Assembly: GCF_001553565.1 (NCBI RefSeq)
Contig: NZ_CP014228.1
Location: 620,001 to 684,000, forward strand
DNA from: Actinomyces radicidentis
GTDB taxonomy: Bacteria > Actinomycetota > Actinomycetes > Actinomycetales > Actinomycetaceae
Direction: 5' to 3'
DNA length: 64,000 nt
Shown: piece after piece, positions 26,585 through 35,726 of the stretch
How the letters are laid out: each line of letters starts with the position of its first letter
Numbering within the stretch: position 1 is the stretch's first letter
The notes under the pieces: model-generated
What the model saw: the letters and a program-made list of their open reading frames with translations, nothing else
Told to the model about the DNA's origin: nothing
The model's database searches: none
Translations under genes and position numbers: made by a program

Positions 26585-27577
26585 TCAGTTGTCGCGCAGG
26601 ATGGCGAGGATGCGGAGGAACTCCACGTAGAGCCACACGAGGGTGACGACGAGGCCGAACGCGCCGGCCCAGGCGTAGACGCGCGGCAGGCCGCGCTCGA
26701 CGCCGCGCTGGATGGACTCGAAGTCCATGGCGAGGCTGAAGGCCGCCATGAGGATGGCCACGGCGCCGATGACGATGCCGAGCGGGATCCCCATGAAGGT
26801 CACGTCGTACAGGCCCCAGCCGCCGAGCACGCCGGTGAGCTGCAGGACGAGGTTGACCAGCGCGAAGAGGGCGTAACCGCCCATGGCGATGACGAGGATC
26901 CTCGCCGCCTTGCCCTGGACTCGGAAGCCGCCGACCTTGTAGGCGACGAGCATGACGGCGAAGGTCGCGAGCGTCGCGAGGACGGCCTCGATGACGACGC
27001 CGGGGGCCCGGAGGTTGACGACGCCGGAGACGGCTCCGAGCATCGCGCCCTCGAAGACCGCGTAGGTGATGATGAGGGCCGGGCTCGGGACCTTCTTGAA
27101 TGAGTTGACCAGGCCCATGACGAGGGAGCCGAGGCACCCCACGATCATGGCGAGTGCGCCGAGGGCGTACGTGGCCGGGTTGGTCGCGAGGAACCAGGAG
27201 ACGGCGCCGACGCCGACGATGACGGCGAAGATGCCCGCGGTGCGGACGATAACGTCGTCGTAGGTCATGAGGCCGCGGTCGACGTTGCCGGCGGCGGGGG
27301 CGCCGTACTGGCGCTCGAGGTCGGAGACCTGCTCGGGCGGGACGGTCCCGTAACCGGACTGCTGGCCGTACTGGCTCTGTCCGTACTGCCCGTAGGCGGG
27401 CGCCTGTCCGTACTGCTGGCCGTAGGACCGCTGCGCGCCGTCCCCGGACTGGTGACCGGGCTGGTAGCCGGGCATCGTCGGGTAGCCGTTGGGCGTGCGC
27501 GAGGGCGAGGTCGCGGTGCCGGCGCCCGAGCCGCCCTCGCGGAAGGCTGGCGCGCGGTCGAAGTAGGGGTTGCTCAT
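26585..27577 (-). CDS. Bax inhibitor-1/YccA-like membrane protein
   Basis: A 330-residue protein with an N-terminal cytoplasmic Tyr/Gln/Gly-rich repeat region (residues 40-80, with units like YGQ and YGQQ) and seven membrane helices from about residue 110 to the end. The helical part matches the actinobacterial Bax1-I/YccA-like family (MTYDDVIVRTAGIFAVIVG at the start and YAWAGAFGLVVTLVWLYVEFLRI at the end). Function is unknown; eukaryotic relatives affect calcium leak. ATG 27577 follows GAGGACA. It is divergent from the ABC transporter operon, with 328 GC-rich bases between that hold both promoters, though I cannot place them. Confidence 0.85.
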   Translation of the reverse strand: MSNPYFDRAPAFREGGSGAGTATSPSRTPNGYPTMPGYQPGHQSGDGAQRSYGQQYGQAPAYGQYGQSQYGQQSGYGTVPPEQVSDLERQYGAPAAGNVDRGLMTYDDVIVRTAGIFAVIVGVGAVSWFLATNPATYALGALAMIVGCLGSLVMGLVNSFKKVPSPALIITYAVFEGAMLGAVSGVVNLRAPGVVIEAVLATLATFAVMLVAYKVGGFRVQGKAARILVIAMGGYALFALVNLVLQLTGVLGGWGLYDVTFMGIPLGIVIGAVAILMAAFSLAMDFESIQRGVERGLPRVYAWAGAFGLVVTLVWLYVEFLRILAILRDN

Positions 27578-27905
27578 CTTTTCTGTGTCCTCTCGGAGGC
27601 GGGGGGACGGAGGTGGTGACCGGTGGGGCGACGCTCGCGCCCCGGTTCTCCCGGTCCAACACGGCCATCCTGCCCCACATTCCGGCGCGTGCGGGCACCG
27701 GCTCCCCGGGGAGGCCTCCCCACCGGCGCGTGGGAAGCCTGTCAGGCCCCTCCCCCACCGGCCTCCTCCTCGCGGACGAGGCGGCCGCCCGGTCGGTTTC
27801 CTCACCGGGGCCGACGCCCTCCCCCGGCGCCGCTCCCTACCCTCGTGCCACAGGCCGCGGCGAGCCCTCGCCCGCCCCGCCCCCGCCCCCGCACGAAGGA
27901 CGTCC

Positions 27906-28862
27906 ATGATCCAGGCAACCGACCTCACCAAGCGCTATGGCCGCAAGACCGCCGTCGACCACGTCTCCTTCACCGTGGAGCCGGGCACCGTCACCGGCTT
28001 CCTCGGCCCCAACGGCGCCGGCAAGTCGACCACGATGCGCATGATCATGGGCCTCGACTCCCCCACGGAGGGGAACGTCACCATCGACGGCAAGGCCTAC
28101 AAGGAGCTCGCCGCCCCGCTGTGCGAGGTCGGCGCCCTCCTGGACGCCAAGGGCCTGCACGGCTCGCGCACCGCCCGCGCCCACCTCGCCCAGCTCGCCG
28201 TGTCCAACGGCATCCCGGTCTCCCGGGTCGACGAGGTCCTCGAGCTCACGGGCCTCACCGCCGTCGCGAAGAAGCGCGTCAAGGGCTTCAGCCTCGGCAT
28301 GGGGCAGCGCCTCGGCATCGCCGCCGCGCTCCTGGGAGACCCGCGGGTCCTCATCTTCGACGAGCCGGTCAACGGCCTCGACCCCGAGGGCGTCAAGTGG
28401 GTCCGCGAGACCTGCCGGTCGCTCGCCGCCGAGGGCCGCACCGTCTTCATCTCCTCCCACCTCATGAGCGAGATGGCGCTCACCGCGGACCACCTCCTCG
28501 TCATCGGGCGGGGCCGGATCCTCACGCAGGGGCCGGTCAAGGAGGTCATCGCGGCGGCGACGAGCAACGTCGTGCGCGTCGCCTCGCCGGACGCCGAGCG
28601 GCTCGCGGCGGTGCTCGCCACCGAGCGCATCGCCGTCGAGGCCCCCCAGCCAGGCGTCCTCACGACGACGACGGCGCCCGCGGCCCGGATCGGCGAGCTC
28701 GCCGCCGCGCACGGGATCGTCCTGCACGAGCTCGTCACCCAGCAGGCCTCGCTCGAGGACGCCTACCTCGAGCTCACCGGCGGCGAGGTCGAGTACGCGA
28801 CCGGCCAGAACACGCACGCCGCCGCGGCGCAGACCACCTACGCCGGCGCCCACGCCGCCTGA
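27906..28862 (+). CDS. ABC transporter ATP-binding protein
   Basis: A 318-residue ABC ATPase of the drug/bacitracin-export (CcmA/YhaQ-like) group. Walker A is GPNGAGKSTT, the signature is FSLGMGQRLGIAAALLGDP (with SLGMG replacing LSGGQ), Walker B is VLIFDEPVNGLDPEG, and the switch His is in FISSHLMSEM. The C-terminal 70 residues form a domain of unknown function. ATG 27906 follows AAGGACG. The permease gene begins 51 bases later and the sensor kinase follows, so this is probably an exporter induced by envelope stress or by a peptide antibiotic, an inference from context. Confidence 0.93.
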   Translation: MIQATDLTKRYGRKTAVDHVSFTVEPGTVTGFLGPNGAGKSTTMRMIMGLDSPTEGNVTIDGKAYKELAAPLCEVGALLDAKGLHGSRTARAHLAQLAVSNGIPVSRVDEVLELTGLTAVAKKRVKGFSLGMGQRLGIAAALLGDPRVLIFDEPVNGLDPEGVKWVRETCRSLAAEGRTVFISSHLMSEMALTADHLLVIGRGRILTQGPVKEVIAAATSNVVRVASPDAERLAAVLATERIAVEAPQPGVLTTTTAPAARIGELAAAHGIVLHELVTQQASLEDAYLELTGGEVEYATGQNTHAAAAQTTYAGAHAA

Positions 28863-28913
28863 CACCGACCCACGTCCCCGCCCGCCCGCCGGGCCCCTCC
28901 TGGGAGGAAACCC

Positions 28914-29762
28914 ATGACCACCTCATCCGCCACCGCCAGTCCCCTGTCCGTCCCCCGATCCGCCCGGCGTGTCGCCGGCCGCCAGAGCCTGGGTCGCGCG
29001 ATCCGCTCCGAGTGGATCAAGCTGCGCACCCTGCGCTCGACCTGGATCACGAGCGCCATCACCGTCCTGCTCACCTCCGGCATCGGCACCATCGCCTGCA
29101 TCGAGGCCTCCGGCCCCACGTACATGGGGGCCGAGGGCTGGAAGATGGCGATCATCGGGACGACCTTCGGCCAGATCGTCGTCGCCGTGCTCGGGGCGCT
29201 CGTCATCACCGGCGAGTACTCCTCCGGGCAGATCCGCTCGACGCTCGCGGCCGTGCCGCGCCGAAGCCGGGCCTTCACCGCGAAGGCGATCGTCATCGCC
29301 GCGTGGTCCTTCCTCATGGGCGCGCTCTCGATCCTGCTCGTGTGGGCGCTGTCGACCCCGTTCGTGGGCGGCCGCGCCGTGGCGCTGACGAACACGTCCT
29401 TCCTCGGCTACGTCTGGGGCACCGGCCTGGCCTACGCGGCCATCGCCCTCATGAGCCTGGGGCTGGGCTTCCTCTTCCGCTCCACGGCCGGCTCGATCAC
29501 GATGGTCACCGTCCTCATGTTCGTCATCAACATCCCGCTCACCATCGCGGCGAGCTTCTGGGAGTGGGCCGGCAAGGTCGTCAACTTCACCCCGGCGGTG
29601 GTCGTCACCTCGGTCATCGACCCGCACCAGGTCCAGTCGAGCTGGGCGCCGACGGACCCGACGAGGATCCTCACGCACCCGCAGGCGGTCCTCGTCTTCG
29701 CGGCGTGGGTGCTCGTGCCGCTCGTGGCGGGCTGGCTCGCCTTCACCCGGCGCGACGCCTGA
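28914..29762 (+). CDS. ABC-2 type permease
   Basis: A 282-residue membrane protein with six hydrophobic segments (first near 46-65, last near 260-277) and the extracellular loop expected for ABC-2 exporters. The N-terminal cytoplasmic stretch GRAIRSEWIKLRTLRSTW and ITGEYSSGQIRSTLAAVPRR are common in permeases of this group. ATG 28914 has an excellent ribosome site (GGGAGGAA). It pairs with the preceding ATPase. Substrate unknown. Confidence 0.92.
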   Translation: MTTSSATASPLSVPRSARRVAGRQSLGRAIRSEWIKLRTLRSTWITSAITVLLTSGIGTIACIEASGPTYMGAEGWKMAIIGTTFGQIVVAVLGALVITGEYSSGQIRSTLAAVPRRSRAFTAKAIVIAAWSFLMGALSILLVWALSTPFVGGRAVALTNTSFLGYVWGTGLAYAAIALMSLGLGFLFRSTAGSITMVTVLMFVINIPLTIAASFWEWAGKVVNFTPAVVVTSVIDPHQVQSSWAPTDPTRILTHPQAVLVFAAWVLVPLVAGWLAFTRRDA

Positions 29763-29806
29763 GGGAGGGGACAGCCCGTGAGCGCGCGGGAGGCGAGAAT
29801 GGTGGC

Positions 29807-31498
29807 ATGCCGCAGCCGCCCACGCCCCGCGGGGGTCCGGAGACCCCGATGAGCATCTCCCCCGCGGCCACCCGCGCGCTGCGCTGGCAGACCGCGCACC
29901 CGGCCCTGGCCGACGCCGTCCTGGCGTCGGCCGTGGTCGGTCTCAACATCCCCTTCGGGCTGCTGCCGATGCGGTACTCGCCGGTGGGCGTGCCCGGGCC
30001 GCTGTGGCCGGTGTCGATCATCGCGGCGGTCCTGTGCTGGGAGGCGCTCGCGGTGCGCCGCCGCTTCCCGGTCGCGGCCTGGCTGGCGGTCTCGCTGCTG
30101 CCCCTGGCCCACCAGCTGCTCCACATGGCGAGGATGGACCTGGGGGTCGTGGGGACCTCCTTCGTGTCGAATGCGCTGGTGGGCATCGAGCTGCTCGGCG
30201 TGCCGCTGGTCCTGGCCGCGGTGGCGGGGCGCCACCGGGCCGTGTGGGCGTGGCTCGCCTGCGCGGGCTCGACGGCCGTGGCGGTCATCGAGCAGGCGCT
30301 CGTGGCGGGCTTCCGGGCCGTGGACCTGTGGTCGGTGGTCAACCCGTACGGGCTGGTCTACGTCATCGGGACGATGGCCGGCCTCCTCATCCGGATCCAG
30401 CACGCCCAGCTGGCGCAGGTGCAGCTGCGCACGCAGCGCCTCGCCTTCGTGCGCGAGCAGGAGACGCAGCTCGCGGCCGCGAACGAGCGCAGCCGCATCG
30501 CCCGCGAGATGCACGACATCGTCGCCCACTCCCTCGCCGTCATGATCACGATGGCCGACGGCGCCTCGGCGGCCCTGGAGCGCAACCCTCAGATGGCCCG
30601 GGAGGCGCTGACGGTCCTGTCGGAGACGGGCCGCTCGGCCCTGGCGGACACGCGCCGCCTCGTGGGGGTGCTGCGCGACGACCCCGGGGCCACCTCGGAC
30701 CCGGCCGCCCGGGAGGCGATGCGACAGGCGATGCGGGAGGCGGAGGCAGTTGCGCCGTCGGCTCCCGCGCCCGCTCCGCCCCCTCCCCCAGGGCCGACGG
30801 CGCAGCCCGGCCAGGCCGGGAGCGCGGACGCGGCCCGGGGCCGGGGCCCGCTGGCGAGGCGGCCGCTGCGGGAGCGGGCGGGTCGCCGGCAGAGCGCGCC
30901 GACGGCGGGAACGCCCGGGACGGCGACGATCCCGGTGGTCCGGGACCTGCCGGTGCCGGAGTTCACGCCGCCGGGGACGGTGGTTCCCGTGGAGCCGAGC
31001 GCGCCGATCGCGGACCTGCGCAGGCTCGCGACGGATGAGCGGGGGGACACGTCGACCGGGATGACACCGCTGGCGCCGGCGCCGGAGCAGGCGGACCTCG
31101 CGGTGCTCGTGGACCGGTTCCGGGCGGCGGGCGTGCCGGTGAGCTTCGAGCGGGTGGGCTGCGAGCTGCCGGAGGACAAGGGCCTCCAGCTCACGGTGTA
31201 CCGGATCGCGCAGGAGTCGCTGACGAACGTGCTGCGCTACGCGCCGACGACGCGCGGGGTGCGGGTGCGGCTCGAGCGGCTCACGGGGCGCGCGGTGCTC
31301 ACGGTGGAGAACGACGCGGCGCCGGGGTCGACCCCGGTGCACGGCTCCGGAAAGGGGCTTATCGGGATGAAGGAGCGGGCTGCCGTCTATGGTGGCACCG
31401 TTCAGGCGGGACCGACCGCCGACGGCTGGCGCGTCCGCGCCGTGCTGCGCTGGGACGAGGACGACGAAGGGAGCGCGCCGTGGCAGACACCCCGGTGA
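29807..31498 (+). CDS. Sensor histidine kinase, NarL/DesK type
   Basis: A 563-residue kinase with about six membrane segments (residues 32-200) and no large extracellular sensor. The HisKA_3 box IAREMHDIVAHSLAVMI contains the phospho-accepting His236. The ATPase domain has N-box YRIAQESLTNVLRYA and G-box GKGLIGMKERAAVYGG at the end. Between them is an unusual Pro/Ala-rich insertion of about 100 residues (roughly 300-400), low-complexity and not catalytic. Its small membrane sensor suggests intramembrane sensing linked to the adjacent ABC transporter. ATG 29807 is used; ATG 29849 (MSISPAATRA) is possible. Confidence 0.93.
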   Translation: MPQPPTPRGGPETPMSISPAATRALRWQTAHPALADAVLASAVVGLNIPFGLLPMRYSPVGVPGPLWPVSIIAAVLCWEALAVRRRFPVAAWLAVSLLPLAHQLLHMARMDLGVVGTSFVSNALVGIELLGVPLVLAAVAGRHRAVWAWLACAGSTAVAVIEQALVAGFRAVDLWSVVNPYGLVYVIGTMAGLLIRIQHAQLAQVQLRTQRLAFVREQETQLAAANERSRIAREMHDIVAHSLAVMITMADGASAALERNPQMAREALTVLSETGRSALADTRRLVGVLRDDPGATSDPAAREAMRQAMREAEAVAPSAPAPAPPPPPGPTAQPGQAGSADAARGRGPLARRPLRERAGRRQSAPTAGTPGTATIPVVRDLPVPEFTPPGTVVPVEPSAPIADLRRLATDERGDTSTGMTPLAPAPEQADLAVLVDRFRAAGVPVSFERVGCELPEDKGLQLTVYRIAQESLTNVLRYAPTTRGVRVRLERLTGRAVLTVENDAAPGSTPVHGSGKGLIGMKERAAVYGGTVQAGPTADGWRVRAVLRWDEDDEGSAPWQTPR

Positions 31499-32208
31499 AC
31501 GAGGCGGGCGGGAGCGACGAGGTGCGGGCCGCGGGCCGCGGCGGGGGGCCGGTCACGGTGGTCCTCGCCGACGACCAGGCGCTCATGCGTATGGGCTTCC
31601 GGATGGTGCTCGAGGCCGAGGACGGCATAGAGGTGGTCGGTGAGGCCTACGACGGGGCCACGGCGATCGCGCAGGCGCGCGCCCTGCACCCGGATGTCAT
31701 CCTCATGGACGTGCGCATGCCGGGGATGAACGGGATCGATGCGACGGCGCAGATCGTCGCGCAGTGCCCGGGGACGCGGATCCTCATCCTCACGACCTTC
31801 GACCTCGACGAGTACGCCTTCGCGGGCCTGCGGGCCGGGGCGAGCGGCTTCCTCCTCAAGGACACGCGGCCGGCCGAGCTCGCGGACGCGATCAGGACGG
31901 TGGCCAGCGGCGAGGCGGTGGTGAGCCCGCGGATCACGCGGCGCATGCTCGAGATGTTCGCCTCGTCCCTGCCGGACGACGGCTCGGCGGAGTCCGCCGA
32001 GGACGCGCGCATCGCTTCGCTGACGCCGCGGGAGCGGGAGATCCTCGTGCTCATGGCTCAGGGCCTGTCCAACCAGGAGATCGCCGACGAGCTCGTCGTG
32101 TCCTCGACGACCGTCAAGACGCATGTGGGGAACGTGCTCGCCAAGCTCGACGTGCGCGACCGCGTCCAGGCGGTCGTCGTGGCCTATGAGACGGGGTTGA
32201 CGGCGTAG
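31480..32208 (+). CDS. NarL/FixJ-type response regulator
   Basis: A 242-residue regulator: receiver domain at about 25-140 with phospho-acceptor Asp77 in VILMDVRMPGMNG and Lys in GFLLKDTRP, and a LuxR-type HTH at about 176-238 (LTPREREILVLMAQGLSNQE, then VSSTTVKTHVGNVLAKL). The GTG start at 31480 overlaps the kinase stop by 19 bases, so translation is coupled. The first 24 residues are a Gly-rich extension. It most likely controls the upstream ABC exporter. Confidence 0.95.
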   Translation: MADTPVNEAGGSDEVRAAGRGGGPVTVVLADDQALMRMGFRMVLEAEDGIEVVGEAYDGATAIAQARALHPDVILMDVRMPGMNGIDATAQIVAQCPGTRILILTTFDLDEYAFAGLRAGASGFLLKDTRPAELADAIRTVASGEAVVSPRITRRMLEMFASSLPDDGSAESAEDARIASLTPREREILVLMAQGLSNQEIADELVVSSTTVKTHVGNVLAKLDVRDRVQAVVVAYETGLTA

Positions 32209-32266
32209 GCGGGATCAAGTTTGTGAGGCCGCCTGGAGGGCGGCCCGAGGGCCTGAGAGACCCATC

Positions 32267-32294
32267 CGGGCGGCGACCTGTCGGTCGCCGCCCG
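32267..32294. terminator. Bidirectional hairpin between regulator and pth
   Basis: A perfect 12-bp stem (32267-32278 and 32283-32294) with a TGTC loop, between the convergent response-regulator and pth stops. Confidence 0.8.
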
Positions 32295-32301
32295 AGTCGC
32301 G

Positions 32302-32898
32302 TCAGGAGGCGTGGATGCTCTGCTGGGCGGCCTCGAAGCCGAGGGTGACGACCTCCTCGACGGCGTCCGCGGCCTGCTCGAGGGTGACGGCGAGCTCGTC
32401 GCGCTCGCGAGCCGGGAAGTCTGAGAGGACGTAGTCGGCGGGGTCCTGGCGCCCCGGCGGCCGGCCGATGCCCACGCGCAGACGCGCGTAGTCCTTCGTG
32501 CCGAAGGCCGAGGAGATGGAGCGCAGGCCGTTGTGGCCGCCCTCGCCGCCGCCACGCTTGAGACGCAGCTCGTGGGCGGGCAGGTCGAGCTCGTCGTGGA
32601 TGACGAGGAGGTTCGTCGTGGGCTCGATCCCGTAGAACTGGGCGAGAGCCTTGACCGGACCACCTGAGAGGTTCATGAAGCTCGAGGGCTCGGCGAGTAT
32701 GACGCGGGGGCCGGGGGCACCGCCGGGCATGGTGCCGAGGCGGACCTCTGCGACCTGGGCGCGCGCCTTGTGGCGGGTGAGCCGAGACCCGGCACGCCCT
32801 GCCAGGACGTCGATGACCATGTGGCCGACGTTGTGGCGGTTGCGGGCGTACCGGGCCTCGGGGTTCCCCAGCCCGATGATGAGCCAGGGGTCGCTCAT
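32302..32898 (-). CDS. pth: Peptidyl-tRNA hydrolase
   Basis: A 198-residue Pth that frees tRNA from peptidyl-tRNA released by stalled ribosomes. Family motifs are LIIGLGNPEARYARNRHNVG with catalytic His22, the substrate-binding PSSFMNLSGG, HDELDLP with the conserved Asp, and GGGEGGHNGLRSI. ATG 32898 follows AAGGAGCTCCC. It lies 66 bases downstream of rplY on the same strand, the usual actinobacterial rplY-pth pair. Confidence 0.97.
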   Translation of the reverse strand: MSDPWLIIGLGNPEARYARNRHNVGHMVIDVLAGRAGSRLTRHKARAQVAEVRLGTMPGGAPGPRVILAEPSSFMNLSGGPVKALAQFYGIEPTTNLLVIHDELDLPAHELRLKRGGGEGGHNGLRSISSAFGTKDYARLRVGIGRPPGRQDPADYVLSDFPARERDELAVTLEQAADAVEEVVTLGFEAAQQSIHAS

Positions 32899-32964
32899 GG
32901 GAGCTCCTTCGTGAGGGTTCCGCTGCGGCGGCGCCGCACCCGTGAGGGCGCGGCACCATGAGGA

Positions 32965-33606
32965 TCACTCCTCCTCGGAGGCCTCCTCGGCGGCCTCGGC
33001 CTCGCCCTCGGACTCGCCCTCGCCCTCGGCGGGAACGGTCTCGGGGACCTCGTCCGTGACGACCTCCTCGTCGGCGACGTTGACGACGCCGGTCTCGGCG
33101 TCGACGGCGGCCTCGACACCCTCGGGGAGCTTGAGGTCGGCGACGGTGATGACGGTGCCGGCGGCGACGCCGGTGATGTCGACCTCGATGGTCTCCGGGA
33201 TGGAGACGACGCGGGCGGAGACGAGGATGTGGGAGGAGTCGATCATGTGGATCGTGCCGGGCTCCGGCTCGCCGATGACGGCGACCGGGACCTCGACGTC
33301 GACGCGCTCGTTGCGGTTGACGAGGAGGAAGTCGACGTGCTGCACGCCCGGACGAATCGGGTGGCGCTGGACGTCCTTGGTGAGGACGAGGACGGACTCG
33401 CCCTCGACGTCGAGCTCGATGAGGGCGTTCTCGTTGGAGCGCAGGGCCAGGCGCGTGGCGTGCTCGTCGAGGAGGACGTGACGCGGATCGGTGCCGTGGC
33501 CGTACACGACGGCGGGGACCTGGCCGTCGCGGCGGGCCTGGCGGGCGGAGCCCTTGCCGAAGTCGGTACGGTTCTGGGCCTTGAGGGTGGTGGCCTTGTT
33601 AGCCAT
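32965..33606 (-). CDS. rplY: Ribosomal protein L25 / general stress protein Ctc
   Basis: A 213-residue two-domain L25 (Ctc type). The 5S-rRNA-binding N-terminal domain is about residues 8-95 (GKGSARQARRDGQVPAVVYG), followed by the TL5/Ctc beta-domain. The C-terminal 30 residues are almost all Glu, Ala, Ser and Gly, a very acidic tail. ATG 33606 is chosen for GAGGAGAACC upstream and the usual MANKATTLKA start; a longer frame would add an Arg-rich leader. pth follows. The leader of about 150 bases holds a GCGGGG/CCCCGC hairpin near 33628-33644. Confidence 0.94.
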   Translation of the reverse strand: MANKATTLKAQNRTDFGKGSARQARRDGQVPAVVYGHGTDPRHVLLDEHATRLALRSNENALIELDVEGESVLVLTKDVQRHPIRPGVQHVDFLLVNRNERVDVEVPVAVIGEPEPGTIHMIDSSHILVSARVVSIPETIEVDITGVAAGTVITVADLKLPEGVEAAVDAETGVVNVADEEVVTDEVPETVPAEGEGESEGEAEAAEEASEEE

Positions 33607-33752
33607 GAGGTTCTCCTCGGTCGGTGCGGGGAGACGCCCCGCGGCTCTGGTGGTCCGGCGGGGCGCGACGACGCGCAGCACCTTCCGGCACCACCACGTC
33701 GATCACGGATGCGCGCGGGCGACCGCGCGTCCCTCGCCGGGGCAACGCAGGC

Positions 33753-33758
33753 ACTCTA
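33753..33758 (-). promoter_or_regulatory. Putative -10 box of rplY-pth
   Basis: TAGAGT on the reverse strand fits the actinobacterial TANNNT -10 pattern and lies about 147 bases before the rplY start. The -35 region is not convincing. Confidence 0.3.
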
Positions 33759-33834
33759 CCCGAGCCGCGCCCGACGGCGGTACGCCGCAGCAGCGCGACG
33801 CTGCTCACTCGGCTCGGACGCGTGGGCCCTTCCC

Positions 33835-34646
33835 TCAGCGGGAGGAGGCGAGGACCCGGCGCGCCTCGCGCACGAGCCCGATCGGGGGCTGACCGGGCGC
33901 GGAGGGGCGGTCTCCGGGGGTGGCGAAGGTGAGGGCAGAGCCGAAGACGGCGCCGGTCAGGCGGCTCACGAGCCCGAGGTCGCCCATGGACAAGGTGATG
34001 ACGGGGGCGGTCAGGGCGGTCGAGGCCTCGGCGGTGACGCGCAGGAGACGGGCGACGTCGGCGGCGTCGGCGGGCGTGACGGCGATCTTGAGGGCGTCGG
34101 CGCCGGCGGTCTCCATGGCGGTGAGCCGGCCGCGCAGCGCGTCGTCGGCCGGGGTGCCGTGGAAGTCGTGGAAGGAGGCGACGGCGTCGAGGCCGAGGGC
34201 GTGGGCCCGCGCGATGAGGGCGGCGGCGGGCCGGGCGATCTCGACGTCGAGGGCGTCGGGGCGGTCAGCCGCCGGGAGGTCCGCGAGGGAGCCGAGAAGA
34301 GCGTCGAGGAGGGCCGCGTAGGCATCCTCGCCGCCGTCGAGGGCCCCTCCCTCGAGCCCGGAGCGGACGGTGAGGAGGACGGCGGCGGTTCCGGGGACGG
34401 CACGGACGGCGCGCAGCGCGGCGACGGCGTCGGAGGCTCGGTCCGCCGGTCCGCCGGTCCGGCGCCGTCGCCGTCGCCGGCATCGCCGAGCAGGTCGGCG
34501 CGCAGCTCGACGACCTCGGCGCCCTCGGCCACCGGCTGACCGGCCTGCCGGGCGGCGCCGTCGGCGTCGGGGGCGGGGGCGGTCGTGGCGACGGCGATGA
34601 CGGGCAGGGGACCGGGGCCGGTGAGGAGCTCGGCGAGGGCGGCCAC
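33835..34646 (-). pseudogene. aroD: Type I 3-dehydroquinate dehydratase, frameshifted by an 8-bp repeat
   Basis: Two adjacent frames together make a complete type I dehydroquinase (shikimate pathway). The N-terminal frame starts GTG 34646 (MAALAELLTG) and has PVIAVATTAP and GAEVVELRADLL. The C-terminal frame has PGTAAVLLTVRSGLEGG, DALDVEIARP, ASFHDFHGTP, DALKIAVTP with the Schiff-base lysine, and the ITLSMGDLGLVSRLTG end. The frames switch inside two exact copies of GTCCGCCG (34441-34456) followed by a partial third. Removing one copy restores reading through GPADRASDAVAALRAV. The gene begins five bases after the Ppx stop. It is either a real pseudogene, phase-variable, or an assembly slip. 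Confidence 0.82.
34441..34461 (+). repeat. 8-bp tandem repeat causing the aroD frameshift
   Basis: GTCCGCCG occurs at 34441-34448 and 34449-34456, and GTCCG follows at 34457. Eight bases is not a multiple of three, so each gain or loss of a copy toggles the aroD reading frame. Confidence 0.85.
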
Positions 34647-34651
34647 GGCAC

Positions 34652-35668
34652 TCAGTCCCGCGGCGTCTCAGGGGCGCCGGTGACGCCGTCGGGTCCTGCG
34701 GCGTCCGCGCTCCGACCCATGGACAGGGCGATGCCGTCGAGGATGTCGGTGAGGCTCGTGACGGTGCCGGCCACGGGGCGACCGGCGGCGCCCGTCTCCT
34801 CGACGACCCGGCCGATGACCTCGCTCCACACGAGGGCGCCGGCGGCGATGACGTCGCGGCGCCCGGGGCGCAGGTAACCCCAGGACTCGCGCTCGGCGGC
34901 GGTGGAGTGGAGGACGGCGTCGCAGGAGGCGAGGGCCTCATCCACCGTGAGCCGGGCTCCGTCGAGGGCCTCGGGGTCGAAGGCGCTCAGCCCCAGGGCG
35001 TGGGCGGTGATGGTGGTGATGGTGCCGGCCAGGCCGATGAGCTCACCGGCGCGCCCCACGGGCACGGTGGCGCAGGCGGTGTCGAGGAGGAGGCGGACGT
35101 CGTCGCGGGCGGCGCGCTCCGCCTCGGGCGTGACGCCGTCGGCGAGGTGCCGCTCGGTGACGCGCACGGAGCCGGTGTTCATGGAGTAGGCGGCCTCGGG
35201 GGCGCGGCGGCCGAGGACGAGCTCGGTGGAGCCGCCGCCGAGGTCGACGACGAGGCGCTCGGGGCCGTCGCCGGTCCCGCCGACGCCGAGGAGGGTGCCG
35301 GCGAAGGAGAGACGGGCCTCCTCCTCACCGGTGACGACCTCGGGCTCGACTCCGAGGACCTCGCGGACGCCGTCGACGAAGTCGGCGCGGTTCTCGGCGT
35401 CGCGGGTGGCGCTCGTGGCCACGAAGCGGGTGCGCTGCGCGCCGAGCTCGCGGGCGGTGGCGGCGTAGGAGCGCAGGGCCGTCATGGTGCGCTCGAGCGC
35501 CTCGGGGTCGAGGCGACCGGTGCGGTCGACGCCCTGGCCGAGTCGGACGATCTCGTTGAGTCGGGTGACCGGGGTGAGAGCGGGCCCGCTCGCACCGGGC
35601 TCGCGGAGGTCGGCGACGAGCAGTCGGATGGTGTTGGTGCCGCAGTCGATGGCGGCGACGCGGGTCAT
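34652..35668 (-). CDS. Ppx/GppA-family phosphatase
   Basis: A 338-residue ASKHA-fold exopolyphosphatase or guanosine pentaphosphate phosphatase. Motifs are AAIDCGTNTIRLLVAD (first phosphate loop), RFVATSATRDAENR, TGEEEARLSF, VVDLGGGSTELVLG (second loop) and GLAGTITTITAHALGL. It is the single-domain type found next to DUF501 in actinobacteria (compare Rv1026). ATG 35668 follows CAGGAGCCC. It may hydrolyse polyphosphate, opposing the PPK2-type enzyme at 6.6 kb. It lies 58 bases after the DUF501 gene. Confidence 0.94.
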   Translation of the reverse strand: MTRVAAIDCGTNTIRLLVADLREPGASGPALTPVTRLNEIVRLGQGVDRTGRLDPEALERTMTALRSYAATARELGAQRTRFVATSATRDAENRADFVDGVREVLGVEPEVVTGEEEARLSFAGTLLGVGGTGDGPERLVVDLGGGSTELVLGRRAPEAAYSMNTGSVRVTERHLADGVTPEAERAARDDVRLLLDTACATVPVGRAGELIGLAGTITTITAHALGLSAFDPEALDGARLTVDEALASCDAVLHSTAAERESWGYLRPGRRDVIAAGALVWSEVIGRVVEETGAAGRPVAGTVTSLTDILDGIALSMGRSADAAGPDGVTGAPETPRD

Positions 35669-35726
35669 GGCGACGGGCTCCTGGCGGGTGCGAGCGGGAC
35701 GGGGGGGACGGGCGGGTCGGGCGCGC

